Below are positions 34,888 to 44,289 of a stretch of DNA of 64,000 nt, one piece after another. Location of the stretch: assembly GCA_036986135.1 (NCBI GenBank), contig BTQZ01000004.1, forward strand, positions 62,001-126,000. The letters run 5' to 3'. Positions within the stretch are counted from its first letter, which is position 1; each line of letters opens with the position of its first letter. The DNA comes from JADFRG01 sp036986135. GTDB lineage: Bacteria > Chloroflexota > Anaerolineae > Anaerolineales > E44-bin32. The position numbers and the translations under genes are program-made. Below the pieces are notes generated by a model that saw only the letters and a program-made list of their open reading frames with translations, made no database searches and was not told the origin of the DNA.

Positions 34888-35940
34888 CTAAGGAATCAGC
34901 AACGCCTTTACGGCTTGCATCTCCTCTACTGCATCAAACACCGATTCCCATTCGGTAAGCGGGGCCGAATGAGTAATGAGCCTTGCGACGTCTATCTGTT
35001 TTGACGCAATCAATCCAATGGTTTTCTCCCAAGAAGTGAAGCCCGTGCTCAGGTTAAAAACAATCGTGCACACTTTCCAGATTGCAGCATCCCAAGGGAA
35101 TGCAACGGCGTCTTGTCCGGTCATGCCGATGACAGTAATTCTTCCAAGCCGCCGCACAAGGTGGGGCGTAGCGGCAATAGCAGGAGCGGCCCCCGATGCC
35201 TCCACGACCAAATCAGCGCCGCGTCCGTCCGTGAGGTCCTGTACGGCTCGTACAATATCCTGCTGACCAGAAACAATGATCTCATCGGCACCGATCTCAC
35301 GCCCGAGCGGCAGCCGCATGCTCTCATCGGCTGCAGTGCCGATCAGCGCGACCGTCCGAGCACCGGCGGCTCTTGCGACCATCACCGAGAGCAGGCCGAT
35401 GGGGCCCGGTCCCAATACGACAACGAAATCGTTTGGTTCGACGATGCCGCGTTCTAGAACATCCTGAACGACGTTGGCGGTGGGCTCCACTAATGCCGCT
35501 TCCTGGAAGGAAACCGAATCGGGGAGGCGATGTAGGAGATGCTCTGGCATGGCGATAAACCGGGCGAAGGCGCCATCAATTCCCCACCCTGGAGATCGCT
35601 TCTCAGAGCACAATTGAATGTGCCCGGTGCGGCACAGCTCGCATTTTCCGCAGGCCTTGGTGTGCGGCTCGGCCACAACACGATCCCCCACAGCGAAATT
35701 GGAGACCGTTGATCCAGCTTCGACCACGACGCCCGAAAATTCGTGACCCATAATGACTGGGGGCCAATAGGGAAAGCTGTCGTGGCGAATGTGAATATCT
35801 GTGCCGCATATGCCAGCCGCCTTGACCTCGATCAGCACCTCATCCACCTTTGGTGAGGGGATTGGCGCATCCATGAGTGCCATATTCCCGGGGCCTTTGG
35901 CAGTCTTAAAGAGGCCCTGCATCTTCTCGGGTTTGGTCAT
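34888..35940 (-). CDS. zinc-dependent medium-chain alcohol dehydrogenase (threonine/sorbitol dehydrogenase type)
   Basis: 350 aa. Catalytic zinc motif GHEFSGVV, structural zinc cysteines in CGKCELCRTGHIQLC, NAD-binding GPGPIGLL. C-x-x-D in AAGICGTDIHI. By family it oxidises a polyol, amino alcohol or sugar hydroxyl with NAD(P). It is in the middle of the catabolic operon. Specificity cannot be read from sequence. Confidence 0.92.
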   Translation of the reverse strand: MTKPEKMQGLFKTAKGPGNMALMDAPIPSPKVDEVLIEVKAAGICGTDIHIRHDSFPYWPPVIMGHEFSGVVVEAGSTVSNFAVGDRVVAEPHTKACGKCELCRTGHIQLCSEKRSPGWGIDGAFARFIAMPEHLLHRLPDSVSFQEAALVEPTANVVQDVLERGIVEPNDFVVVLGPGPIGLLSVMVARAAGARTVALIGTAADESMRLPLGREIGADEIIVSGQQDIVRAVQDLTDGRGADLVVEASGAAPAIAATPHLVRRLGRITVIGMTGQDAVAFPWDAAIWKVCTIVFNLSTGFTSWEKTIGLIASKQIDVARLITHSAPLTEWESVFDAVEEMQAVKALLIP

Positions 35941-35978
35941 CGTTACACTACTCTGCCTGCACGGATCCGAAGGCGGGA

Positions 35979-36980
35979 TTAAGCGGCAGGACTCTCAACC
36001 TCCGGATCGACTAGAAATCGTGGCTTCTCACCCCTCAAGAAGCGGCGAACATCCTCCACGATTTTTTCTCTGATGCTCCAGCCTGCTTCTTCGGACAGCC
36101 ATGACAAGTGGGGTGTGCAAGTGGCCCGCTCGTTATGCAGCAGCGGAGATTCTGGATCGGGTGGCTCCTTCTCCTCATAGACATCGATCCCCGCATGTGC
36201 GAGCTCGCCCTCTTTCAATGCTTTGTCCAGCGCACCTAGGTTGATAATGCCGCCGCGGGCGGTGTTGATGAGAATTGCTGTTGGCTTCATGAGCCTGAAT
36301 TGCGGCTCGTCGAGCAGGTGATACGTCTCTTCATTGAGTGGGGTGTGCACGGTTACGATATCCGCTTTCTGGAGAGTGATTTCCAGAGGGGTAGTTTCAA
36401 TGCCGAGCGATTGCTTCCGCTTCTCGGAGAGATAGGGGTCGTAGATCAGATATTGCAGCCCGAAGCCTTGCGTCATCTTGTAGACGGTGCTGCCGATTCT
36501 GCCGCAACCGATGATGCCCAGAGTTTTCCCACGCACCGAGTACACCGGGTAGATGGGATCGAACGCCCACTCGCCTTTGTCACACGAATCCATCAAGATT
36601 CGTTTTTGCATCATCAGCTTCCGCTGGCAAGCGAAGATCAGCATGATGGCCTGCTCGGCCACCTCATTGACACAATAATCTGGGATATAGGAAACACTGA
36701 TCCCTCGGGTGGCCGCCGCCTGGATGTCCACGTTGTCATAGCCGGCACCGTGGCGAATGATCAGCCTGCAGCGCTCGAGGCCGTCCATCACTTCGCGCGT
36801 GATCTTTGCCATATTGACGATCAGTACATCCGACTGGCCAGCAGCCGCTATGAGCTGCTGAGCGGTCCCGAATTTCAGGTGGTGGGCTGAGAACTTAACC
36901 CCCAACTCACGGAACTGCTCCGCTTCCCATTTCAGATCGGGCTCGATGAAATCAGTGACAACTACTCTAGAATCGATCAC
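35979..36980 (-). CDS. D-2-hydroxyacid dehydrogenase (phosphoglycerate dehydrogenase/CtBP-like)
   Basis: About 333 aa when started at the GTG at 36980; the open frame goes further upstream but then overlaps dppA and loses similarity. NAD-binding GIIGCGRIGSTV, catalytic Arg in INTARGG, Glu in the IDVYEEKEPP region and His in CTPHLSW. It lacks a C-terminal ACT domain, so it is more like CtBP-type or glyoxylate/hydroxypyruvate reductases than SerA. Likely reduces or oxidises a 2-keto/2-hydroxy acid in this pathway. Confidence 0.88.
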   Translation of the reverse strand: MIDSRVVVTDFIEPDLKWEAEQFRELGVKFSAHHLKFGTAQQLIAAAGQSDVLIVNMAKITREVMDGLERCRLIIRHGAGYDNVDIQAAATRGISVSYIPDYCVNEVAEQAIMLIFACQRKLMMQKRILMDSCDKGEWAFDPIYPVYSVRGKTLGIIGCGRIGSTVYKMTQGFGLQYLIYDPYLSEKRKQSLGIETTPLEITLQKADIVTVHTPLNEETYHLLDEPQFRLMKPTAILINTARGGIINLGALDKALKEGELAHAGIDVYEEKEPPDPESPLLHNERATCTPHLSWLSEEAGWSIREKIVEDVRRFLRGEKPRFLVDPEVESPAA

Positions 36981-37068
36981 TCTCCGCTCGATTTCTGCAT
37001 TCCATCTTCTCGACCGCCGACCAGTGCCCGCCAGCCACCACTGAAGCCTAGGGATCTTCCACCTGTAG

Positions 37069-37899
37069 CTAGAAGTGACCCCGCACAGTTGCCAAGGCCA
37101 GGTTGGTGCATACGATGCGAACGTGCATGACCTGCCGATAGTCGGTCGACTGATAGCGAATGGTCCGCCCGCTGACTCGCTCAACACCTGGGATCAACGC
37201 GCAAAGGTGAGCGATCTCCGAGAGCGAGAAGTCGATCTCCAATTCGAAAGATTCGGGCAGCTCAAGCGGCGAGAACCCCCCTGCGCGCTCCACAGCCTTT
37301 CTCGCGGTCTCCCGAATGACTTGGCGGGCATCCGGCAGTGGCAGATTCTGGGCAGTGAATTGCGATAAGCCGCGCTTGACTACCGCAATTTCGATTTTTG
37401 GGATGATAGCTTTGGCTTCCTCGGCGAATTTGTCGTCGCCTACGACCAGAACAAGCGGGACGCCGAGAAGAGCTCCCCAGTAGGCATTCAGTGCAAGCTC
37501 GCCCACAGTCTCACCATTCAGACGCAGGGCGACCACGTCCCTCATCACGTAGCTGTGATTGAGCACGCCACCGGCTGTTCCGGCCATGGCATGACCCATG
37601 ATGACCGCGCCGGCGAAGGATGGATCGAGACCTTCCATCTGGTTGTCGCGCTTCACATAGCCGGATATGTAAGATGCCTTAGGATGTAGAAGCTCAGGGA
37701 GCAGGTAGTTCATTGCCGCATGTGCTTCGTTCACCAGGAATTCAGAAGCGCCGGCTTCAATCCCTCCTTCTACAATGGCGTTAATTTCCTCAATCCATCT
37801 GCGGCGGGCGTGCTCGAAGTCAGGATGGCCGGGGAAGCACTGATGTCGATCGACGACTCCCGTGACCCCTTCAAAATCGGCGGATATATAGATCTTCAT
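37069..37899 (-). CDS. dppA: M55-family D-aminopeptidase
   Basis: 276 aa. Metal ligands as in Bacillus subtilis DppA can be seen: D8 and E10 in ADFEGVTG, H60, H103 and E134, with nucleophilic-region H115 (VLNHSY). These are decameric self-compartmentalising zinc enzymes cleaving D-Ala-containing peptides. The stop of the upstream ABC ATPase gene overlaps its start (ATGA). Presence inside an import operon suggests the imported compound contains D-amino-acid amide bonds, or peptidoglycan-derived peptides. Confidence 0.92.
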   Translation of the reverse strand: MKIYISADFEGVTGVVDRHQCFPGHPDFEHARRRWIEEINAIVEGGIEAGASEFLVNEAHAAMNYLLPELLHPKASYISGYVKRDNQMEGLDPSFAGAVIMGHAMAGTAGGVLNHSYVMRDVVALRLNGETVGELALNAYWGALLGVPLVLVVGDDKFAEEAKAIIPKIEIAVVKRGLSQFTAQNLPLPDARQVIRETARKAVERAGGFSPLELPESFELEIDFSLSEIAHLCALIPGVERVSGRTIRYQSTDYRQVMHVRIVCTNLALATVRGHF

Positions 37900-39023
37900 T
37901 CTTCGTCCACCAGTAGGCTCTCTTCGGTCTTCGGATCAAAGAAATGCATGGATTCAGCCTCAAAGCGAACGGCGATCCTTTCATTTTCGCGCAAGGCGAT
38001 GTCTGGATTCGCAAGGCATGTGAGCGGAAGATCATCGATCTTCAGCATGAGCAAGTTTGATTGGCCAAGTAGCTCAAGCGTGACGATCTCAGCGTCAAGA
38101 GCTTTTAGGGTCTCTCCGCGCACAAGGTGAATGGACTCGGGTCGAATGCCCATGATCGCGGGGATAGTCTCTTCTTTGGCCCTCCCAAGCGCAGCGAGGC
38201 CCTTTGCCCCTGCATCTACTTCCAGGTTTCGAAAACGAAAGACAGCATCACCATTTGCTCTTTGCAGTTTTCCTTCCAGCAGATTCATCTCCGGGCTTCC
38301 CACAAAGGTAGCGGTGAAGATATTCCTCGGCCTTCTATAAAGGTCGGATGGTGACGCGATCTGCGCAATCCGTCCCTCATTCATGACGGCAATTCGCGTA
38401 CCAAGAGTCAAGGCTTCCACTTGATCATGGGTCACATAAATGAAAGTCCCAGATACGCCGCCAGCTTCCTCCACCAGGCTTTTGTGGAGCAGCTTGAACT
38501 CCGACCGCATGCCAGCGCGCAGCTTGGCATCGAGCGCAGCCAAAGGCTCATCGAGCAGAAAGACCTTAGGGCTACGAACCAAAGCCCTAGCAAGGGCCAC
38601 TCGCTGCCGCTGGCCACCACTGAGCTGGTCCGGATAACGGTCAAGCAGCTCTCCTATCTGGACCCTGTTCGCCGCTTTCGCTACCCGATCACGGATCTCA
38701 TCTTTTGGCCTGCGAATGTTCCGTAGGTAGAATGCGATGTTGTCGAAAACTGTCATGTGGGGATAGAGCGCAAGGTTTTGAAAGACCATGGCCATATCCC
38801 GCCGCTCAGGAGGGACGTCTGAAATATCCCTCCCCCCCAATATCACCTGTCCGTCGGTCTGGATCTCCAGACCAGCGATGATCCGGAGGGTGGTGGTCTT
38901 TCCGCAGCCGGACGGTCCCAGAAGAACCACAAAATCGCCCTCGTCAGCATCCAGGTCAAGCCGGTCTACTGCCAAACATCCCGGGAAGCGCTTGGTAATG
39001 GATTCGAGTCTCAAGAAAGCCAT
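37896..39023 (-). CDS. carbohydrate ABC transporter ATPase (MalK/UgpC family)
   Basis: 375 aa. Walker A GPSGCGKTT, signature LSGGQRQRVALARAL, Walker B VFLLDEPLAALD, and a C-terminal TOBE-type regulatory domain with IMGIRPESIHL. This is the CUT1-type energiser. Works with the two permeases and binding protein directly upstream. Confidence 0.95.
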   Translation of the reverse strand: MAFLRLESITKRFPGCLAVDRLDLDADEGDFVVLLGPSGCGKTTTLRIIAGLEIQTDGQVILGGRDISDVPPERRDMAMVFQNLALYPHMTVFDNIAFYLRNIRRPKDEIRDRVAKAANRVQIGELLDRYPDQLSGGQRQRVALARALVRSPKVFLLDEPLAALDAKLRAGMRSEFKLLHKSLVEEAGGVSGTFIYVTHDQVEALTLGTRIAVMNEGRIAQIASPSDLYRRPRNIFTATFVGSPEMNLLEGKLQRANGDAVFRFRNLEVDAGAKGLAALGRAKEETIPAIMGIRPESIHLVRGETLKALDAEIVTLELLGQSNLLMLKIDDLPLTCLANPDIALRENERIAVRFEAESMHFFDPKTEESLLVDEE

Positions 39024-39035
39024 GCCGACTCCTCC

Positions 39036-39941
39036 TCAGAGCCCCAATCGAGCCGTGAGGCCTTCCAAGATGTGCTTGCGGAAAACGATCGCTAGCAGCA
39101 GCGGCGGGAGAATACTCAGGGTGGCCGCGGCCGCGATCATGCCCCGGCTAGTGCTCATGCCTTGCGAAAGGGAAGCCAGGACCGCGGTCTGGGTTTGGGA
39201 TCGAATGGTCTGGGTCAGGATGGTGGCAAAGACGAACTCGCCATAGGAAGCCATGAAGGCAAAGATCGCCGCAGCGATAAGCCCGGGCCGGGCCAGGGGA
39301 ACGACCACTTTCGTCATCATTCGGATATAACGGCAGCCATCCAACCTTGCGGCCTCCTCGAATTCAACCGGTATGTTGTGGAAATAGGCACGAAGAATCC
39401 AAATCGTGAATGGGAGGGTGATGGCAGAGTAGATTCCCACCAAGGCTAGCTTGGTGTCGAGCAGATCCAGCCGCAGGAGAAGTATATACATTGCCACGAC
39501 GATCGAGATTGAGGGTAAGAGCCGTGTTGCAAGTAACAAGAGGAACACTTTGCGGTCGCCAAAAAATCTATAACGGGCGAAGATATGGGCTGCAGGGAAA
39601 CCCACCACCACATTGATTATCGTTACGATGCTCGCGATTATGATGCTGTTGATAATGGCCGGATAGACGAGAGTGCCCCTCATGGTGTACATGGATTGCA
39701 GCATGATCGTCGAGTTCGGCGGGATCACACCCGTGAATATAAAGTAGTAGTGGTTCGTGGTGAAGACCTCAGCACTTGGGAAATAATGTGGAGGCCTATC
39801 CTGGAGGGCAATCTCCTTTTGAAAGCTTGAGACCACTACCCAGTAAATGGGGGCAAGCAAGTAGAGGAGCACCACGATGCTAACGAGCAGCACGAGGATC
39901 TTTTTGGCCCGACGTCGCCCGGAGATTGTGTTGAAAATCAT
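39036..39941 (-). CDS. carbohydrate ABC transporter permease (MalG type)
   Basis: 301 aa with six membrane helices and the EAA loop motif EEAARLDGCRYIRMMTKVVVP. N-terminal helix from about residue 14. Second inner-membrane subunit of the CUT1 importer. Confidence 0.95.
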   Translation of the reverse strand: MIFNTISGRRRAKKILVLLVSIVVLLYLLAPIYWVVVSSFQKEIALQDRPPHYFPSAEVFTTNHYYFIFTGVIPPNSTIMLQSMYTMRGTLVYPAIINSIIIASIVTIINVVVGFPAAHIFARYRFFGDRKVFLLLLATRLLPSISIVVAMYILLLRLDLLDTKLALVGIYSAITLPFTIWILRAYFHNIPVEFEEAARLDGCRYIRMMTKVVVPLARPGLIAAAIFAFMASYGEFVFATILTQTIRSQTQTAVLASLSQGMSTSRGMIAAAATLSILPPLLLAIVFRKHILEGLTARLGL

Positions 39942-39958
39942 GGCCTCCCCTTCCGTCT

Positions 39959-40891
39959 CTAGGGAGCCTCCCGTCGCTTCAGTCGGCGCTCAGGGTTGAG
40001 CACCACGAGATAGAGATAGATGAAGACAATCATGATAAGTGCCAGAATGATCGCCATGGCTGCTCCGCGGCCGAACCGCGTGAAGGTGAACGATTCCACG
40101 TAGACAAGCCAAGCGAGGGTCCTGGTTGCGTCGCCTGGTCCACCCTGAGTAATCACAAAAACAAGCCCGAAGTGCATTACCAAGGCGAAAATCGTCTGGA
40201 TCACGAGCACCATCTGCAGTACGGGTCGTAACAAAGGCAGCGTGACTTTAAAGAAGGCCCGTATCGATCCGGCGCGGTCCATGCGGGCCGCCTCATAGAC
40301 GCTGGAAGGTATGGTGGCCAATCCGGCAGCGAAGAGGAAAGTGCTGTAGGGGACAAACTTCCAGACATAGGCAAATAAGATTGCCCAAAGCGCCCACCGC
40401 GGATCGGCCGCCACCGTGATGTACTCGTCGATGATGCCCAGTCCGTTGAGGACGCCGTTCATGACCCCAAAGCTGGGATCATAGATCCAGGCCCAGATGA
40501 CTGCGCTCACAGCGCCAGGGATTGCGTAGGGCAGGAGAAGTGCAACCTTGATGAGGCCACTGCCTCGGAATTGCTGGTTGATCAATAAGGCAATCGCCAG
40601 GGAGATCACGACCACTGCCACTACGGCCACAAGCGTGAATTTCATCGTGACCACCAGGGAGTTGTAGAACCCGGGCGCCACCGTTGATTTCGTAAAGATA
40701 TCTATAAAATTTTGGAACCAGATGATCTTCCCGGTCGGAACTCCGTACTTATATTCTTTGAAGGCGACAATAAACGAATAGAGCAGAGGATATGCGATGA
40801 AAAACAGGATAAAGACCAGGGATGGCAAGATGATCCGATAGGCAAACAAGGAAGTCTGCCGGAATCGTTTGCGCTCATAAGGAGATTGCAT
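39959..40891 (-). CDS. carbohydrate ABC transporter permease (MalF/UgpA type)
   Basis: 310 aa from ATG 40891, where CAGGAGG is a strong ribosome binding site; an upstream in-frame GTG/ATG at 40936 is rejected. Six helices and the EAA motif YEAARMDRAGSIRAFFKVTLP. First permease of the importer. Confidence 0.95.
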   Translation of the reverse strand: MQSPYERKRFRQTSLFAYRIILPSLVFILFFIAYPLLYSFIVAFKEYKYGVPTGKIIWFQNFIDIFTKSTVAPGFYNSLVVTMKFTLVAVVAVVVISLAIALLINQQFRGSGLIKVALLLPYAIPGAVSAVIWAWIYDPSFGVMNGVLNGLGIIDEYITVAADPRWALWAILFAYVWKFVPYSTFLFAAGLATIPSSVYEAARMDRAGSIRAFFKVTLPLLRPVLQMVLVIQTIFALVMHFGLVFVITQGGPGDATRTLAWLVYVESFTFTRFGRGAAMAIILALIMIVFIYLYLVVLNPERRLKRREAP

Positions 40892-40959
40892 GCAACCTCC
40901 TGAGCCAGAGTAGGCAGGGGTGAGGCCTGGCCTCACCCCTGCGCAATCGCGCCTTGATG

Positions 40960-42399
40960 TTATTCCGCCTTGAGGTCAAGCCACTGCTGCTTGATATTTT
41001 CAAGCACGGATTCGGTGGGTTCCTGACGCAAGAGGGCCTTCTGCACCTCAGTGCGAACATAGGAGATCCACTCAGCGAACCAAGGTGCCGATATTCCGTC
41101 CTTGGAGATCGCTAGCTCCTTCTGAGCCTGCATGACGCTGGTGTCAGCCATTGCAGAGAAGGCTTTCTCAACGGCCGGATCCTGCCACAAGGACAGTATC
41201 GAGAATCCCAATCCATTCTCCACGGCCCAGCGCTTGGCGATCTGATAGCCAGTCTCGCCATCTACAGTCGTCTTGCCGCCCAGGAACTCGATCAGCTCCC
41301 AAGAGGCCACCTTGGTCGCCTCATCCCTCAACGCGCCATTTCCCATCACGTACATGCGGGAGTAGCCATCGGTGGCATGGGTAGCGCCTGGCATCATAGA
41401 AACCTCAGCCTGTCCGGCCACCTTAGAGATCCCTGGTGTGTTGAACTCGCGCACCATGTAACCCGGCACGATGACGAAAGCAGCGTCGCCGTTCTTGAAG
41501 GCCTGCTGCACATCAACGGCGGTCATTTCGAGCACCTTAGTGGGCACGATCCCGGTGTCGTTGATGGATGCGGCTATGTACTCGATCATGTCATAAACCG
41601 GGCCTGAGTCGGTTTCGAAAATGGGTTCGAAGTTCTCATCGAACAGATCCGCTCCTTCGGAGTAGATCAGTGCGAAGAAGCCCTCATCGAACCAAGCTCC
41701 GGCCTTCAGACCGACCATAAACGGCTGGCTGGTGATCCCCTTATCCATGAGGATCAGCGACTGCTCCGTAACCTCGTCCCATGTGGTTGGCGGCGATGCG
41801 ATGCCTGCCTCCTCCAACATGGTCTTGTTATAGAAGAAGTACATGACATCCGTGTAGTACGGCAGGCCATAGAGCTTGCCATCGTAAGTCATAGCTTCCA
41901 CCGAGTATGGAGCGATATCCGTCACATAATCTCTTATTTCGGGGAAGTAGTCTTCGACTGGTACCACCCAGCCTGCCGCGGCCCACTTGGCCAGCCAATG
42001 ATCCGATCCATACAGCACATCGAAGGAGTTTCCACCTGCGAAAGTCGTGGTGACGTACGTATCGAACTCACCGAATCCGGCGTCAGACCAATCGATTTTC
42101 ACATCGACTGGCACTGGCGCCTGCTCTGCCACCCAATCCACGTACTTATCAGAGTTCTGCTGGACCTTTTCCAGGTCATAGGTCCAGCCCGCGAACTTGA
42201 GTGTCACAGGCCCTAGGGGGGCCAGCTCCTCGGGACCGGCTTCCTCTGGCGCCGCCTCCTTCTCCACGACGACCGGAACCTCGACGGTTATCACGACCGG
42301 CTCTGGAGCTTCTGCTGGCTCTGCCGCGGGGGCGCACCCCGCGGTCGCCAGGAGGAAGGAGCTGACTAGCAGCGTCCCAAGCATATGTCTCTTCTTCAT
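40960..42399 (-). CDS. extracellular solute-binding lipoprotein of the carbohydrate ABC importer
   Basis: 479 aa from ATG 42399 (GGAGG upstream). Lipoprotein signal with ATAGC at the cleavage site, an acidic Pro/Glu/Ala linker, then a family 1 solute-binding fold (FAGWTYDLEKVQ, FDVLYGSDHWLAKW, PYYTDVMYFFYNKTML). Ligands of this cluster B/CUT1 type are oligosaccharides or sugar acids; the actual ligand cannot be read. Confidence 0.93.
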   Translation of the reverse strand: MKKRHMLGTLLVSSFLLATAGCAPAAEPAEAPEPVVITVEVPVVVEKEAAPEEAGPEELAPLGPVTLKFAGWTYDLEKVQQNSDKYVDWVAEQAPVPVDVKIDWSDAGFGEFDTYVTTTFAGGNSFDVLYGSDHWLAKWAAAGWVVPVEDYFPEIRDYVTDIAPYSVEAMTYDGKLYGLPYYTDVMYFFYNKTMLEEAGIASPPTTWDEVTEQSLILMDKGITSQPFMVGLKAGAWFDEGFFALIYSEGADLFDENFEPIFETDSGPVYDMIEYIAASINDTGIVPTKVLEMTAVDVQQAFKNGDAAFVIVPGYMVREFNTPGISKVAGQAEVSMMPGATHATDGYSRMYVMGNGALRDEATKVASWELIEFLGGKTTVDGETGYQIAKRWAVENGLGFSILSLWQDPAVEKAFSAMADTSVMQAQKELAISKDGISAPWFAEWISYVRTEVQKALLRQEPTESVLENIKQQWLDLKAE

Positions 42400-42461
42400 G
42401 ATGTCCTCCATTCGCAAATTGAAAAACGGATCAATCGGATGTTCCCGGCCGACCAAGCAAT

Positions 42462-43148
42462 TCAAAGGTCTTTCCGGCCGGTCAACCTGGAAGCCTCTTC
42501 TGGAGAAACTCCCTCTTTAAGAAGTCTTCGCGTGTCTGACTCGTTCTCAGCCCTCCTTTCCGTCTCCTCAAGGACGTCCTCTGCGATTTCTTGAGGGATG
42601 ATCAAGACCCCATCGCTGTCACCCACAACGAAATCCCCCGGACGGATGAGTACATCGTTGAACCAGATGGGGATCTGCCAATCTCGGAGCCTTGAGCGAA
42701 AGAATCCGTCCACGGGACTCGTGAATCTGCAGAAGATGGGGAACCCCATCATCTTCACGAAGCCTGTATCCTTAGCTCCTCCATTAATGACCGCTCCATT
42801 TACGCCGTTGCCCATGCATACTGTGGTCGCCAACTCTCCCCAGAACCCGGATGTTTGATCGTTGCCCGCATCGACGATGATGATGCTGTCTTCTGGGTAG
42901 GAAGCCACCATTTTGGCGGCCGGGCGCTCGCGTTCATCGGGCAAGGGGTCGAGAATCCATTGCAGCGTGAACGCAAAACCTGCAACAACCTCGCTTCGCA
43001 GTTCTACTGTGCAGCATTTGATATCCGGGCCCAACCATTGATGATGCATATCGCGTTCTTGGAACACATCATTGATGGCAGCGGTATAGAGCTGCTGATA
43101 GCGTTCAACCATCTCCTTGACCGGGGTTTCGTAGGAATGCAGCTTCAC
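42462..43148 (-). CDS. RraA-like / HMG-CHA aldolase family protein
   Basis: 228 aa. The RraA-like fold shows FWGELATTVCMGNGVNGAVING and the GAKDTG stretch, followed by RPGDFVVGDSDGVLIIPQE. Family members are divalent-metal aldolases or decarboxylases for branched 2-keto acids (4-hydroxy-4-methyl-2-oxoglutarate), or RNase E inhibitors in enterics. In a catabolic operon the aldolase role is likelier. The GAKD motif varies slightly from the usual GG.RD. Confidence 0.85.
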   Translation of the reverse strand: MKLHSYETPVKEMVERYQQLYTAAINDVFQERDMHHQWLGPDIKCCTVELRSEVVAGFAFTLQWILDPLPDERERPAAKMVASYPEDSIIIVDAGNDQTSGFWGELATTVCMGNGVNGAVINGGAKDTGFVKMMGFPIFCRFTSPVDGFFRSRLRDWQIPIWFNDVLIRPGDFVVGDSDGVLIIPQEIAEDVLEETERRAENESDTRRLLKEGVSPEEASRLTGRKDL

Positions 43149-43200
43149 ACTGATTCTCCTCCCTGGAGAGAGCTCGCCTTTATCTCAGCGGCGGCCCGTT

Positions 43201-44289
43201 TCACCCAATCTCACCTACTTCGATCCGGCGGCCCTCCTCGATGCTAGCTTGCACCGCTTCCGCGACTTGCGTGACCTTCAATCCATCCCATCCGGAGGGG
43301 TATGTACCTTCAAGCTCTCTCAATGAGCCCCCCGATTTCAAGAAACGCACGTTATCCAGGAAATCCTTAATGGCGTCCACGAAGTACCCATTTACTGACT
43401 GCCAACCGAAGACGCTTTGTGCAGAGAAGATGGCTCCCAGGTTGGGAGTGACTGCGCCGTCTGCAGAGGTACAGTAGCGAAGGCCACGATCCTGGCTATC
43501 GAGTTCGATGAGTCCATCGCTTCCGACGATTCGTAGCCCCTGATTAACAACGGCCTCAAATTGAAGAGGCAGAATCCAATTCACGTCGATAGTGCACGTC
43601 AGTCCACCATCCATGAGGATGGAGGCACTGACGGCATCGTATGTATCGATACCCATGGAGGAAAGCTTGCCTTTGCATCCGTGGGCAAACACAGAATGAG
43701 CTTCGCGGCCGCTCACCCATCGCACGAGGTCATATTTATGAACGCCAAGAAACCAGAAAGGGGAGGACTCCGCGGCCCAACGGGAAAGCCACTCAGAGGG
43801 AACCGTAATCTTGTCCTCCATATAGGCATACGCATAGTAGGGTTCGCCGATCTTTCCCTCCTGCACCTGCCGCCTAATATCGATGTTGTACGGGTCATAG
43901 CGCTTGTGAAGATCCACCTGCAGGAGGAGACCTTTCTCCTCTGCAACTTCCATCATGGCTCTGCATCCTGCTGTGGTTAGATCCATGGGTTTTTCGACTA
44001 GAACGTGCAAACTATGCTGGAGCGCGTGAATGACAATCTCACGGTGGAGATGATCCGGAGTGGCCACTGTAATGGCGTCGAGGTTCTCGGCCTCGATCAT
44101 CGACCGGTAATCGGTGTAACCCTTAATTCCAAACGATTGGGCCTGCCTAGTAGCAGTGGCCTGTGTGTGTGAGGCGACAGCCACGAGTTCAAGCCTGCCT
44201 TCAGCTTCAAGTTGCTTGGCCGCCCGAAGATGATAAGTCCCCCAGATTCCGCCGCCTATGACGCCAACATGGATCTTGGATCCCGTCAT
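43201..44289 (-). CDS. Gfo/Idh/MocA-family oxidoreductase
   Basis: 362 aa. NAD(P)-binding GVIGGGIWGTYHLRAA, the EKP motif VEKPMDLT characteristic of the family, and a C-terminal alpha/beta domain with HKYDLVRWV. Members oxidise sugars, inositols or pseudo-sugars. First enzyme after the IclR gene; its start overlaps the IclR stop by 4 nt. Confidence 0.92.
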   Translation of the reverse strand: MTGSKIHVGVIGGGIWGTYHLRAAKQLEAEGRLELVAVASHTQATATRQAQSFGIKGYTDYRSMIEAENLDAITVATPDHLHREIVIHALQHSLHVLVEKPMDLTTAGCRAMMEVAEEKGLLLQVDLHKRYDPYNIDIRRQVQEGKIGEPYYAYAYMEDKITVPSEWLSRWAAESSPFWFLGVHKYDLVRWVSGREAHSVFAHGCKGKLSSMGIDTYDAVSASILMDGGLTCTIDVNWILPLQFEAVVNQGLRIVGSDGLIELDSQDRGLRYCTSADGAVTPNLGAIFSAQSVFGWQSVNGYFVDAIKDFLDNVRFLKSGGSLRELEGTYPSGWDGLKVTQVAEAVQASIEEGRRIEVGEIG

